DNA of 64,000 nt. It comes from JALYOC01 sp036675345 (GTDB taxonomy: Bacteria > Myxococcota > Myxococcia > Myxococcales > Myxococcaceae). The stretch's first letter is position 1. The number at the start of each line of letters is the position of its first letter. The notes below the pieces were generated by a model. That model made no database searches. It saw only the letters and a list, made by a program, of their open reading frames with translations, and was not told the DNA's origin. The DNA is taken from the NCBI GenBank assembly GCA_036675345.1, contig JAKFFE010000021.1:62001-126000 (forward strand), read 5' to 3'. A program made the position numbers and the translations under genes. Shown piece after piece: positions 6,913-14,063 of the stretch.

Positions 6913-9870
6913 TTGACCCGACGCACTCGAAATGTCGCCGTCTCCGTGACGGTCCTGGTGGCGCTGCTGGCCATCCCCTCCGCCACCGCCTGGTATCGCG
7001 CGCGTGAACTCCGCCGCTCCACCGCCCAGGACTTCGTCTTTGATCTGAGCCTGGGTGAGGAGGGGTGGCGCGAACTCCCCTCCGCCCGCCAGGAGCAGGT
7101 GGAGGAGGGGATCCACGGAGACGATCCCCGCCGCCGGATGATCGCCAACCGCGCCCAGTTCGGCCGGTGGACCAACGAGGCCCGCGCCCAGCACATGCGG
7201 ATCGCCGAGCAGGAGGCGCGTCGCTGGCAGGGCCGCTACTCGCCGGTGCGGCAGCCGATGGGCGTCGCGCCCGCCCCGGGGGACTTTGGTGAGAACTGGA
7301 TCAGCCTCGGTCCCACCGACGCCGCGTTCCAGTGGAACGGCTCCACCTATCTGGAGGTGGACTCCGGCCGGATCACCGGCATCGCGGTCCACCCCTCGGA
7401 TCTGAGCACGGTCTACCTCTCCCTCTCCGGAGGCGGGGTCTGGAAGGCCACCGACTTTGGCGAGGTCCCCAACGCCACCTGGGTGGACAAGGGGCTGAGC
7501 CTGGGCAACCAGGCCCTGGGGGCGATCGCGCTGGACCCCAGCGCACCGGACACCCTCTACATCGGCACCGGCGACCCTTTTGATACCGAGGGCGGCCAGG
7601 TGCTCAAGTCCACCAACGGGGCGGACAGCTGGGGGCCCGCGGTCACCCTGGCCGGGACCTCTCCGGGGGGGACGGCGGTCGGGGCCCGCACCATTCGCGA
7701 GCTGGTGGTCGATCCCAACAACGGCGCCCAGGTGCTGGTGGCCACCGACGTGGGGCTGTTCCGCTCCACCAACGGCGGTGACACCTTTGCCCTGGTGGAT
7801 CTGCCCAACCCCGGGACCGGGACGCTGGAGGCGGTGTGGAGCGTGGTCCATCTGGGCGGCAGCCGCTTTTTGGCCAGCGGCGTCCAGGCCTGTGACGCCA
7901 GCCGGCTGCCGCCTTCTCCGGGCGGCGGCGTGGTGGAGGGCGGCGCCCTGGCGGTGGGTACCTGCGCGGGCGGCAATCCCGGCGATCTGTGGCTCTCCAC
8001 CGACGGCGGCGCCAGCTGGGCCTCGCGTCGGGCCCTGGGCGCCCTTCCCGGAACGGCCCGTCCGGGCCGGATGACCCTCACCGCCGCACCCCAGGCGAAC
8101 CCGGCCACCAGCACGGTGTACGCGATGGTGGCCTCCGAGGACGACGCTACCCAGCTGGGGATCTGGCGTTCGGACGACGGCGGCAACTCCTTCGTGGAGG
8201 CCTCCGGCTCGCTGTCCAACGAGACCCGGGACTGCGTCAACTCCCGGGTGGCGGGAGCGCAGGCCTGGTACAACCACGCGATGGCGGTGGACCCGGGCAA
8301 CCCGGCCCACGTGCTCAGCGGTGGAATGCTGTGCGCGGTGCGCACCACCAGCGGCAAGAGCGGAACCCCCACCTGGGAGAACGTGGCCCACTGGCTGCCC
8401 ACCGGCGGTGGCGGCAGCACCGGAGGGTTCAACCTCCCCTACGTGCACGCCGACTGGCACAAGGCGGTGGCGGTGCGGGTGGGAGGAACGGTGCGGGTGC
8501 TGGCCGGCACCGACGGCGGGATCTACTTCTCGGACAACCTCTTCGGGGGGCTGTTCGGAGATGTCCGCTGGCAGGGGGTGAACCGCGGGCTGGCCACCCA
8601 CCTGGTCTACTCGATCGCCTCGGGCGATCCGGCCACCGGCGACGCCTTCGTGGCCTTCGGCGGCCTCCAGGACAACGGCACCCGCCTGCGCGACCCGCTG
8701 GTGGGCGCCGGCTCCACCTTCAACCAGGTGATCGGTGGCGACGGCATTGGCGCCGCCGCGCGCCGGGTGAAGAACGGACTGACCCGCTACTTCGCCTCGG
8801 TCAACGGGGCCCGCAACTACTGCGATCCCACCGAAACCACCGGCTGCGAGGGCGGCTCCTGGGTGGCCACCGATCCGGCGCGGGTCAGCTGCCAGGACAA
8901 CGCAGACCCGTTCTTCATCCGCTACGCGTCGCTGACCACCCGGCCCTTCGAGCGGGCGGTGCTTTCCGCCTCCAACCGCACGGTGTTGAGGGCGGTGGAG
9001 GGGCCGCGGGGCCCGGCTTGGGAGACGATCAGCGCCTGCCTCAGCTCCCCCGAGCGGACCCACATCATCCGGGAGGTGGACGCCTCCTCGGTGTACGACG
9101 GGCTGTACGGCGCGCCGCTCTCCGGAGGCCGGTTCGCGGTGACCAGTGACTGCGTGGCCGGGAAGACGGACTGTGCCTGGACCGTCAGCGGGCGGGTGGG
9201 CCTGGATCTGGATGGCAGCGGCACCCTGGAGAACCCGGAGAAGCTGCTGTTCTCCAACGCGATGGACTTCCCGCCCGGACCGACCGGCAAGCCGCTGGGC
9301 GACGTCTACGTGGTGGTCAGCGGCGCGCCGGTCACCGAGGCGGAAGGGGTGGTCCCCGCGGCGCTGGGGCACGTGTTCCTCACCGAGGACCGGGGCACCA
9401 CCTTCCGGTACCTGAGCGGGGATTTGCCCAACGTGCCGGCGCACGTGGTCCGCTATGACCCCTCGGACAAGACCAACCAGACGATCTACGTGGGCACCGA
9501 TCTGGGGCTGTACCGGACCACCAACGGCGGCACCAACTGGTCGCTGCTGGGCCAGGGGCTGCCGATGGTGCGGGTGACCGATCTGTTCATCAGCCAGTCC
9601 GGGGGGATGATCCGGGCCGCCACCTACGGACGTGGTTTCTGGGAGATCCACCCCGGGTCCACCACCCGGACCGTGGCCGGTGACAAGGATGCGGACGGAA
9701 ATGGCCAGATCGACTTCTTCGATCTGGCGGCGGCGGCCAGCGGGCTGGGACAGACCCCCAGCAGCGACACCCGGCCGTATTACGAATGGAGATTGGACAG
9801 CACTTCGCTGGGAGCACTGGACGATGGAGATCTGTCGGCGGTGATCAGCAGCCTGGGGAACGACTCATGA
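6913..9870 (+). CDS. Secreted BNR/sortilin-type beta-propeller protein with C-terminal dockerin-like domain
   Basis: 985 residues from a TTG at 6913, chosen because GAGGA lies six bases upstream. A signal or anchor helix (NVAVSVTVLVALLAIPSATA) is followed by repeated propeller blades with Asp-box-like motifs: GLFRSTNGGDTF, LWLSTDGGASW, IWRSDDGGNSF, VFLTEDRGTTF, LYRTTNGGTNW. The last 62 residues hold a textbook calcium loop, DADGNGQIDFFD, then a second weaker copy (DSTSLGALDDGD), each followed by a helix ending SGLG or SSLG. This duplicated EF-hand layout is that of type I dockerins. The stop overlaps the start of the next gene, a lipoprotein with a cohesin-like domain. Export and anchoring to that lipoprotein are inferred; the propeller's ligand is unknown. 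Confidence 0.8.
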   Translation: MTRRTRNVAVSVTVLVALLAIPSATAWYRARELRRSTAQDFVFDLSLGEEGWRELPSARQEQVEEGIHGDDPRRRMIANRAQFGRWTNEARAQHMRIAEQEARRWQGRYSPVRQPMGVAPAPGDFGENWISLGPTDAAFQWNGSTYLEVDSGRITGIAVHPSDLSTVYLSLSGGGVWKATDFGEVPNATWVDKGLSLGNQALGAIALDPSAPDTLYIGTGDPFDTEGGQVLKSTNGADSWGPAVTLAGTSPGGTAVGARTIRELVVDPNNGAQVLVATDVGLFRSTNGGDTFALVDLPNPGTGTLEAVWSVVHLGGSRFLASGVQACDASRLPPSPGGGVVEGGALAVGTCAGGNPGDLWLSTDGGASWASRRALGALPGTARPGRMTLTAAPQANPATSTVYAMVASEDDATQLGIWRSDDGGNSFVEASGSLSNETRDCVNSRVAGAQAWYNHAMAVDPGNPAHVLSGGMLCAVRTTSGKSGTPTWENVAHWLPTGGGGSTGGFNLPYVHADWHKAVAVRVGGTVRVLAGTDGGIYFSDNLFGGLFGDVRWQGVNRGLATHLVYSIASGDPATGDAFVAFGGLQDNGTRLRDPLVGAGSTFNQVIGGDGIGAAARRVKNGLTRYFASVNGARNYCDPTETTGCEGGSWVATDPARVSCQDNADPFFIRYASLTTRPFERAVLSASNRTVLRAVEGPRGPAWETISACLSSPERTHIIREVDASSVYDGLYGAPLSGGRFAVTSDCVAGKTDCAWTVSGRVGLDLDGSGTLENPEKLLFSNAMDFPPGPTGKPLGDVYVVVSGAPVTEAEGVVPAALGHVFLTEDRGTTFRYLSGDLPNVPAHVVRYDPSDKTNQTIYVGTDLGLYRTTNGGTNWSLLGQGLPMVRVTDLFISQSGGMIRAATYGRGFWEIHPGSTTRTVAGDKDADGNGQIDFFDLAAAASGLGQTPSSDTRPYYEWRLDSTSLGALDDGDLSAVISSLGNDS

Positions 9871-11114
9871 TCACGCGCACCTTCATCTCGAAGCTTTCGT
9901 TCCTGACCGCAGCCGGAGTGCTGGGGGCCTGTGGTCCGGGCGTGGACCTGGCCACCCGCACCGTGCTCTCCACCGTGCCCGCGCAGATCGTGGCCGGACA
10001 GCCCCTGGGGCTGGTGGCCACCATCCAGACCAACCAGTTCGAGGTGGTGCAGGCCTACGAGGGCGAGGTCACGGTTACCCTGGAGGCGGGCCCCAACCCG
10101 GCCGCGCTGGGCGGGACCACCACCGTCAAGGCAGTGAAGGGCGTGGCCACCTTCTCCGACCTCACCCTGACCAAGGTGGGGCAGGGCTATGTGCTCAAGG
10201 TCAAGGCGGCCACCGTGCCGGGAGGACGGAGCCTGCCGGAGAAGTCCACCGAGGCGATCACGGTGGTGGCCGGACCCGCCGCGGGGATCTCCCTGCTCAC
10301 CCAGCCCGGGAAATCGGCGCCGGGCGGGGTGGTGTACCCCTTTCCCCGGGTGGCAGTCGCGGACGCGCACGGGAACGTGATCGCCGACCAGAGCACGGCG
10401 ATCACCGTCTCCCTGGGCGCCAATCCGGGCGGCTCCACCCTCGGGGGGACCGCCAACTTGAACACCGTGGGCGGGGTGGCCGAGTTCACCGACCTCTCGC
10501 TGAGCCAGCTGGGGTCCGGCTACACCCTGACCTTCACCTCCCCCAGCGCGGGCACGGTGACCAGCTCGCCGTTCGACGTGGCCCAGCCCCGGCTGGTGTA
10601 CACCGACCCCGACGCCGGCCCGGCCGAGACGCCCCACCGGCTGCGGTTGGTGAAGAACGCCGCCCTCTCCACCGACAGCGTGGTGGTGCTGGAGCTGCGG
10701 ACGGTCAGCGCCTTTACCGGCTACGCGGTGGGGTTCAACCTCCCCGCCGACTCCCGGGTGGTCCGGGTGGGCGCGTCGGCGATCACCGACGGCCCGGGCG
10801 GAGTGGATCCGGGGTCCGCGCCGGCGGCGATCGGCGCGGTGCTGGGGACCTCCGGCAAGATGGCCAATGTCTGGACCGCCGGGGTCAGCCAGAAGGCGGC
10901 CGGAGCGGGGGCGGTGACCAGCGAGGCCTCCTTCGCCGCGGATCAGCTGGTGTTCACCGTCCGGCTGGAGATGGCGCCGCTGCCCCTGTTCAAGCCCGCC
11001 TTTGATGGCACCGCCGGGCTGATTCCGGGCCTGGAGGCCGCGGTCCGCAACCGGGTCGGGGACGACGTGGTCAACGGGCTGCGGTTCGGGATCGGCAAGC
11101 TGGCGGTGGAGTAG
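9867..11114 (+). CDS. Lipoprotein with two Ig-like repeats and a C-terminal cohesin-like domain
   Basis: 415 residues. The N-terminus is a lipoprotein signal with lipobox LGAC (Cys22). Two similar Ig-like segments follow (about 30-135 and 136-240; compare GVATFSDLTLTKVGQGYVL with GVAEFTDLSLSQLGSGYTL). The C-terminal 160 residues begin SVVVLELRTVSAFTGYAV, go on through VGFNLPADSRVVRV and end with QLVFTVRLEMAP. This matches the order of strands in cohesin domains, the receptors of dockerins. Its ATG overlaps the stop of the dockerin-bearing propeller gene, so the two are translationally coupled. The reading as a surface receptor for that neighbour is an inference; the cohesin call is by eye. 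Confidence 0.7.
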   Translation: MITRTFISKLSFLTAAGVLGACGPGVDLATRTVLSTVPAQIVAGQPLGLVATIQTNQFEVVQAYEGEVTVTLEAGPNPAALGGTTTVKAVKGVATFSDLTLTKVGQGYVLKVKAATVPGGRSLPEKSTEAITVVAGPAAGISLLTQPGKSAPGGVVYPFPRVAVADAHGNVIADQSTAITVSLGANPGGSTLGGTANLNTVGGVAEFTDLSLSQLGSGYTLTFTSPSAGTVTSSPFDVAQPRLVYTDPDAGPAETPHRLRLVKNAALSTDSVVVLELRTVSAFTGYAVGFNLPADSRVVRVGASAITDGPGGVDPGSAPAAIGAVLGTSGKMANVWTAGVSQKAAGAGAVTSEASFAADQLVFTVRLEMAPLPLFKPAFDGTAGLIPGLEAAVRNRVGDDVVNGLRFGIGKLAVE

Positions 11115-11145
11115 CCGGCTCGACCCAGGGCGGTGCAGTCAGCAG

Positions 11146-11173
11146 AGGGCCGCGTGGGAGACCGCGCGGCCCT
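11146..11173 (+). terminator. Hairpin terminator after the lipoprotein gene
   Basis: Nine-base perfect stem AGGGCCGCG / CGCGGCCCT with a ten-base loop, 32 bases after the stop codon, followed by TTC. The T-run is short, so efficiency is uncertain. Confidence 0.55.
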
Positions 11174-11185
11174 TTCAAAACACGA

Positions 11186-11217
11186 AGGCCGCGCTGGCGG
11201 GGTTGCCGGCGCGGCCT
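11186..11217 (-). terminator. Hairpin terminator after nuoB
   Basis: Nine-base perfect stem AGGCCGCGC / GCGCGGCCT with a 14-base loop. Read on the minus strand it lies 24 bases after the nuoB stop and is followed by TCGTGTTTT. With the neighbouring hairpin it separates two convergent transcripts. Confidence 0.6.
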
Positions 11218-11240
11218 GGGTGGGGGAACGGCGGGAACTG

Positions 11241-11816
11241 CTAGCGGCCGGAGAGCAGGTCCCGGCGGCCGAACTCACCGGCGCGCTCGTTGGCGCCGGG
11301 GGGCGTGGACTTGTTGCCCAGGGTGTGGGTCTGGCTGCCGATCTTGTCCTGCAGCAGCATCAGGCCGTCCAGGCACTGCTCCGGGCGCGGGGGGCAGCCG
11401 GGGATGTACACGTCCACCGGGATGATCCGGTCGATCCCCTGGAGCACCGCGTAGTTGTCGTAGAAGCCGCCGGAGGAGGCGCAGACCCCAAAGGCGATCA
11501 CCCACTTGGGCTCGGCCATCTGCTCGTAGACGCGCTTGAGGATCGGCGCCTGCTTCTGGTTGATGGTCCCGATCACCATCAGCAGATCCGCCTGCCGGGG
11601 GGAGAAGCGCGGGAACTCGGCGCCGAAGCGGGCGATGTCGTAGCGGCTGGCCGCCACCGACATGTACTCCATCCCGCAGCAGGCGGTGGCGTAGGGGTAG
11701 GTGAAGAGGGAGTACTTCCGCGCCCAGCCGAGGCCCTTGGAGACCATCTTCTGGAAGAAGCCCATCGCCTCATCACGGCGGGTGGCGATTGCTGGAGTGA
11801 CGTCGAGTTCAGCCAT
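11241..11816 (-). CDS. nuoB: NADH-quinone oxidoreductase subunit B (NuoB)
   Basis: Carries the N2 4Fe-4S cluster, the last electron donor to quinone in complex I, on the peripheral arm. The 191-residue product has the expected ligands: tandem Cys in YATACCGMEY, then GVCASSGG and IPGCPPRPE. The C-terminal 25 residues after DKIGSQTH are divergent, as is usual for the family. It starts six bases after nuoA and is the last gene of a two-gene nuoAB unit. This unit is separated from nuoCDG by about 7.5 kb of unrelated plus-strand genes. Confidence 0.97.
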   Translation of the reverse strand: MAELDVTPAIATRRDEAMGFFQKMVSKGLGWARKYSLFTYPYATACCGMEYMSVAASRYDIARFGAEFPRFSPRQADLLMVIGTINQKQAPILKRVYEQMAEPKWVIAFGVCASSGGFYDNYAVLQGIDRIIPVDVYIPGCPPRPEQCLDGLMLLQDKIGSQTHTLGNKSTPPGANERAGEFGRRDLLSGR

Positions 11817-11822
11817 GGTGAA

Positions 11823-12194
11823 TCAATTCTCCCAGTCCAGGGCGCCCTTCTTCCACACGTAGATCAGTGCGGCGACCAGGGTCGCTGCAAAGACCAACAT
11901 CTCCATGTAGCCGAACCATCCAAGGAACTGGAAGTTCACTGCCCACGGATAGAGGAACACGGCTTCCACGTCGAACACGATGAACAGCAGCGCCACCACA
12001 TAGAACTTCACCGCGAACCGGCCCCGGGCGTCGCCCAGAGGCTCGGACCCGGCCTCGAAGCTCATCGCCTTCACCGCGGACATCCGTTTCGGACCGAGGA
12101 TCGAGGCGAGAAACACGATCACCCATGCCAGCAGGCCTGCCAACAGCAGGACCACCGCGAGGGGAAGATAGGGCGTCAGCGGGGAAGGCTGCAT
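11823..12194 (-). CDS. nuoA: NADH-quinone oxidoreductase subunit A (NuoA)
   Basis: Small membrane subunit of complex I, 123 residues with three predicted transmembrane helices (near residues 9-31, 62-84 and 90-110). The conserved loop reads KAMSFEAGSEPLGDARGRFAVKFY; NuoA typically has Tyr-Glu-Cys-Gly here, and Phe-Glu-Ala-Gly is a variant. The acidic strip FDVEAVFLYPWAV is intact. The ATG at 12194 is used; a longer frame from a TTG at 12233 is rejected because that TTG is the promoter -35. No Shine-Dalgarno precedes the ATG, and the predicted transcript starts only about four bases upstream. Confidence 0.95.
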   Translation of the reverse strand: MQPSPLTPYLPLAVVLLLAGLLAWVIVFLASILGPKRMSAVKAMSFEAGSEPLGDARGRFAVKFYVVALLFIVFDVEAVFLYPWAVNFQFLGWFGYMEMLVFAATLVAALIYVWKKGALDWEN

Positions 12195-12204
12195 TGCGGG
12201 CGGC

Positions 12205-12233
12205 AAGATACGGATCGACCCCCGGGGTGTCAA
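12205..12233 (-). promoter_or_regulatory. Sigma-70-type promoter for nuoAB
   Basis: TTGACA (12233-12228, perfect -35) and TATCTT (12210-12205) with a 17-base spacer on the minus strand. The expected start near 12198 leaves about four bases before the nuoA ATG, i.e. a nearly leaderless mRNA. Confidence 0.75.
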
Positions 12234-12302
12234 AGAGAATTGGGGCTTAACCCTGCGAGATGACAGCGGAACTGGGAGTGGGGTCTGGTAGAGAGCCAGA
12301 CG

Positions 12303-13430
12303 ATGATCCAGGCCCTGCTGCTGATCGCGGTGTTGCTCCCGGCGCTGGGAGCGGTGTTGTCACGGGGGGCCGGCGTCAACGCGCGCCTCGCCTCCCTCTT
12401 TGGCGGAGGGTCGCTGGTGGCGGTGGCCGCCGCCCGGGTGCTGGCCCGGACCCGGGGGGAGGTGACCCCGCTGCTGGGGGTGGATTTCCTCTCCGGCCTG
12501 CTGGCCCTCACTGTCGCGGCGCTGTGCCTGGCCACCTGGGGGCCGGGGCAGGGAAGACCGGCGCGCCGGCCCGCGATCCTGCTGTCCCTGCAGGCCAGCG
12601 TGCTGGCGGTGCTGGTCCTCCGGGATCTGCTGTGGATCTGCGCCGCGCTGGGGGTGCTGGTGGGGATCTCGCTGCGGGCCTCCCGCGGTCCGATCTCCCG
12701 GGGCGCCCAGCGGCTGTGGGTGCTGGGCATCGCCTCCCTGTTCCTGTCGGTGACCCTGATCCGCAGCGCCACCGGCCAGCAGGCGCTGGTCTCGGAGCTG
12801 CCCCGGTTGGATCGGCCGGCGTTCAACGGGTTGCTCTCCACCGGGGTGATCCTCCCCGACGCCAGTGGTCGCTGGGGGTACGCGGACTGGCGCGGCGACT
12901 GGACCCCGGTGACCAGCGACCTGTCCACCCTGGACGCGCTGGCCGCCTTGCGCTTCTTCGAGGCGCTGCCCCATCAGCTGGGGACGGTGAAGCTGGCCTC
13001 CGCGGTGGCCGGGTTCACCTGGCTGGGCGCGCTGGCGCTGCTGGGCGCGCTGCTGTGGGCCCGGAGGGAGGATCCGAACGGCCGGCTGGGCGCGGCCGAG
13101 GTGCTGGCCCCGGCGGGGGTGATCTACCTGGCGCTGCGGCTGGGGGTGCTGATCCCCGAGACGTTGCACAGCGGGTGGCCGCTGTGGACGGTGATCGCCT
13201 TCACCGCGGGGACCTCCGGCTGGGCGCTGCGGCAGGGCGGGGCGCTGCGGCCGCTGGCGGCGGCGGTGGGCACCCTGGGCCTGGGGTGGGCGGTCGCCCT
13301 GTGGCTGGCCACCGCCACCCAGCGGGTGCCGCTGCTGATCGGGGTGGCCCTGCTGGTGGGAGGGGTGGGGGCGCTGCTGCTGGACCGCGGTGGGACCAAC
13401 GAGGCTACTGGACGATCCGGGCCAGCTTGA
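12303..13430 (+). CDS. Multi-pass membrane protein, possible relic of a NuoL/M/N antiporter-like subunit
   Basis: 375 residues with eight or more hydrophobic segments. The first half recalls complex I antiporter-like subunits: LLPALGAVLS at the start, GVDFLSGLLALTVAALCL where NuoM has its conserved VDGLS-type helix, LAVLVLRDLLWICAALGV, then a helix leading to IRSATGQQAL. The second half has no such resemblance, and the conserved charged residues (the Glu in TM5 and Lys residues of proton channels) are not evident; the length is also well below the usual 480-650. It lies divergently beside nuoAB. It could be an unrelated membrane protein; the family link is by eye only. It overlaps the convergent YfiR-like gene by 26 bases. 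Confidence 0.55.
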   Translation: MIQALLLIAVLLPALGAVLSRGAGVNARLASLFGGGSLVAVAAARVLARTRGEVTPLLGVDFLSGLLALTVAALCLATWGPGQGRPARRPAILLSLQASVLAVLVLRDLLWICAALGVLVGISLRASRGPISRGAQRLWVLGIASLFLSVTLIRSATGQQALVSELPRLDRPAFNGLLSTGVILPDASGRWGYADWRGDWTPVTSDLSTLDALAALRFFEALPHQLGTVKLASAVAGFTWLGALALLGALLWARREDPNGRLGAAEVLAPAGVIYLALRLGVLIPETLHSGWPLWTVIAFTAGTSGWALRQGGALRPLAAAVGTLGLGWAVALWLATATQRVPLLIGVALLVGGVGALLLDRGGTNEATGRSGPA

Positions 13431-13986
13431 GCACCGCGGGCTCGAAGGAGGCATTGGCCAGACGGGCCGCCCCCAGGTTGAGCACGATCTGGGGCCGCCC
13501 GGCGTGGTTGGTCACCCCCACCGCCAGGGAACGCTCCACGAAGCTGGGATCCAACGAGAGGCTGTAGAGCCGCAGGCTGCCGGCGACGCTGGCCGCCGTC
13601 TTGAGTCCCTCCGGACTCAACCCCGGCAGCAGCAGCAGGGCCTCTGCCTTGTGCTCGGTGACCGCCGCTCGCAGCGAGGCCTCGTTCGAAAAGGCCACGA
13701 ACCGGAACCGCACCGTCCGGGTCCGCAGGGTGGCTCCCCGGAGCTCCTCGGTGGCAGTCAGCGCCTCGCGGCGCGCCGCGTCCTGGCCGGCCTCATGGGC
13801 CACTAGCACCACGAAGTCGCCTTCCCCGCGCGCGGCCAGGTTCTTGTCGTAGGTGAGCACCTTGAGCATCACCAGCAGCGCCAGCTTGGGGGGGACCTTC
13901 TCATCCTGGCCGAGGGCAAACGCCGGCGCGGCGGTGGCAATGGCCACCGCGCTGATCAGCCCCAGGATGCGGGTACCCAGCAACAC
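13405..13986 (-). CDS. YfiR/DUF4154-like periplasmic protein
   Basis: 193 residues from the GTG at 13986, with AAGGAG five bases upstream. A signal peptide (ILGLISAVAIATAAPAFA) precedes a compact alpha/beta domain: KLALLVMLKVLTYDKNL, then GDFVVLVAH, a middle segment, and a late block RPQIVLNLGAARLANASFE with C-terminal LKLARIV. This is the layout of YfiR-type periplasmic proteins, which in other bacteria bind and restrain membrane signalling proteins. It lies 77 bases downstream of a TonB-dependent receptor and is probably co-transcribed with it. A HAMP/MCP signalling protein is divergent on the other side of the receptor. Confidence 0.65.
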   Translation of the reverse strand: MLLGTRILGLISAVAIATAAPAFALGQDEKVPPKLALLVMLKVLTYDKNLAARGEGDFVVLVAHEAGQDAARREALTATEELRGATLRTRTVRFRFVAFSNEASLRAAVTEHKAEALLLLPGLSPEGLKTAASVAGSLRLYSLSLDPSFVERSLAVGVTNHAGRPQIVLNLGAARLANASFEPAVLKLARIVQ

Positions 13987-14063
13987 GTAGACTCCTTTAA
14001 CCGCCCCGGCGCGCCGCGCGCTGATGGTAGGCACGCGGCCAGCCGGTCCCAAATTCACCGGAC

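Noticed and set aside
6256..9651. An 1131-codon open frame on the minus strand
   Set aside because: Antisense to the BNR-propeller gene; Gly/Arg/His/Pro-rich with no conserved blocks. Long antisense frames are expected at this GC content.
12195..12233. Longer NuoA starting at the TTG at 12233
   Set aside because: The TTG is part of the -35 TTGACA; the ATG at 12194 gives the usual NuoA N-terminus.
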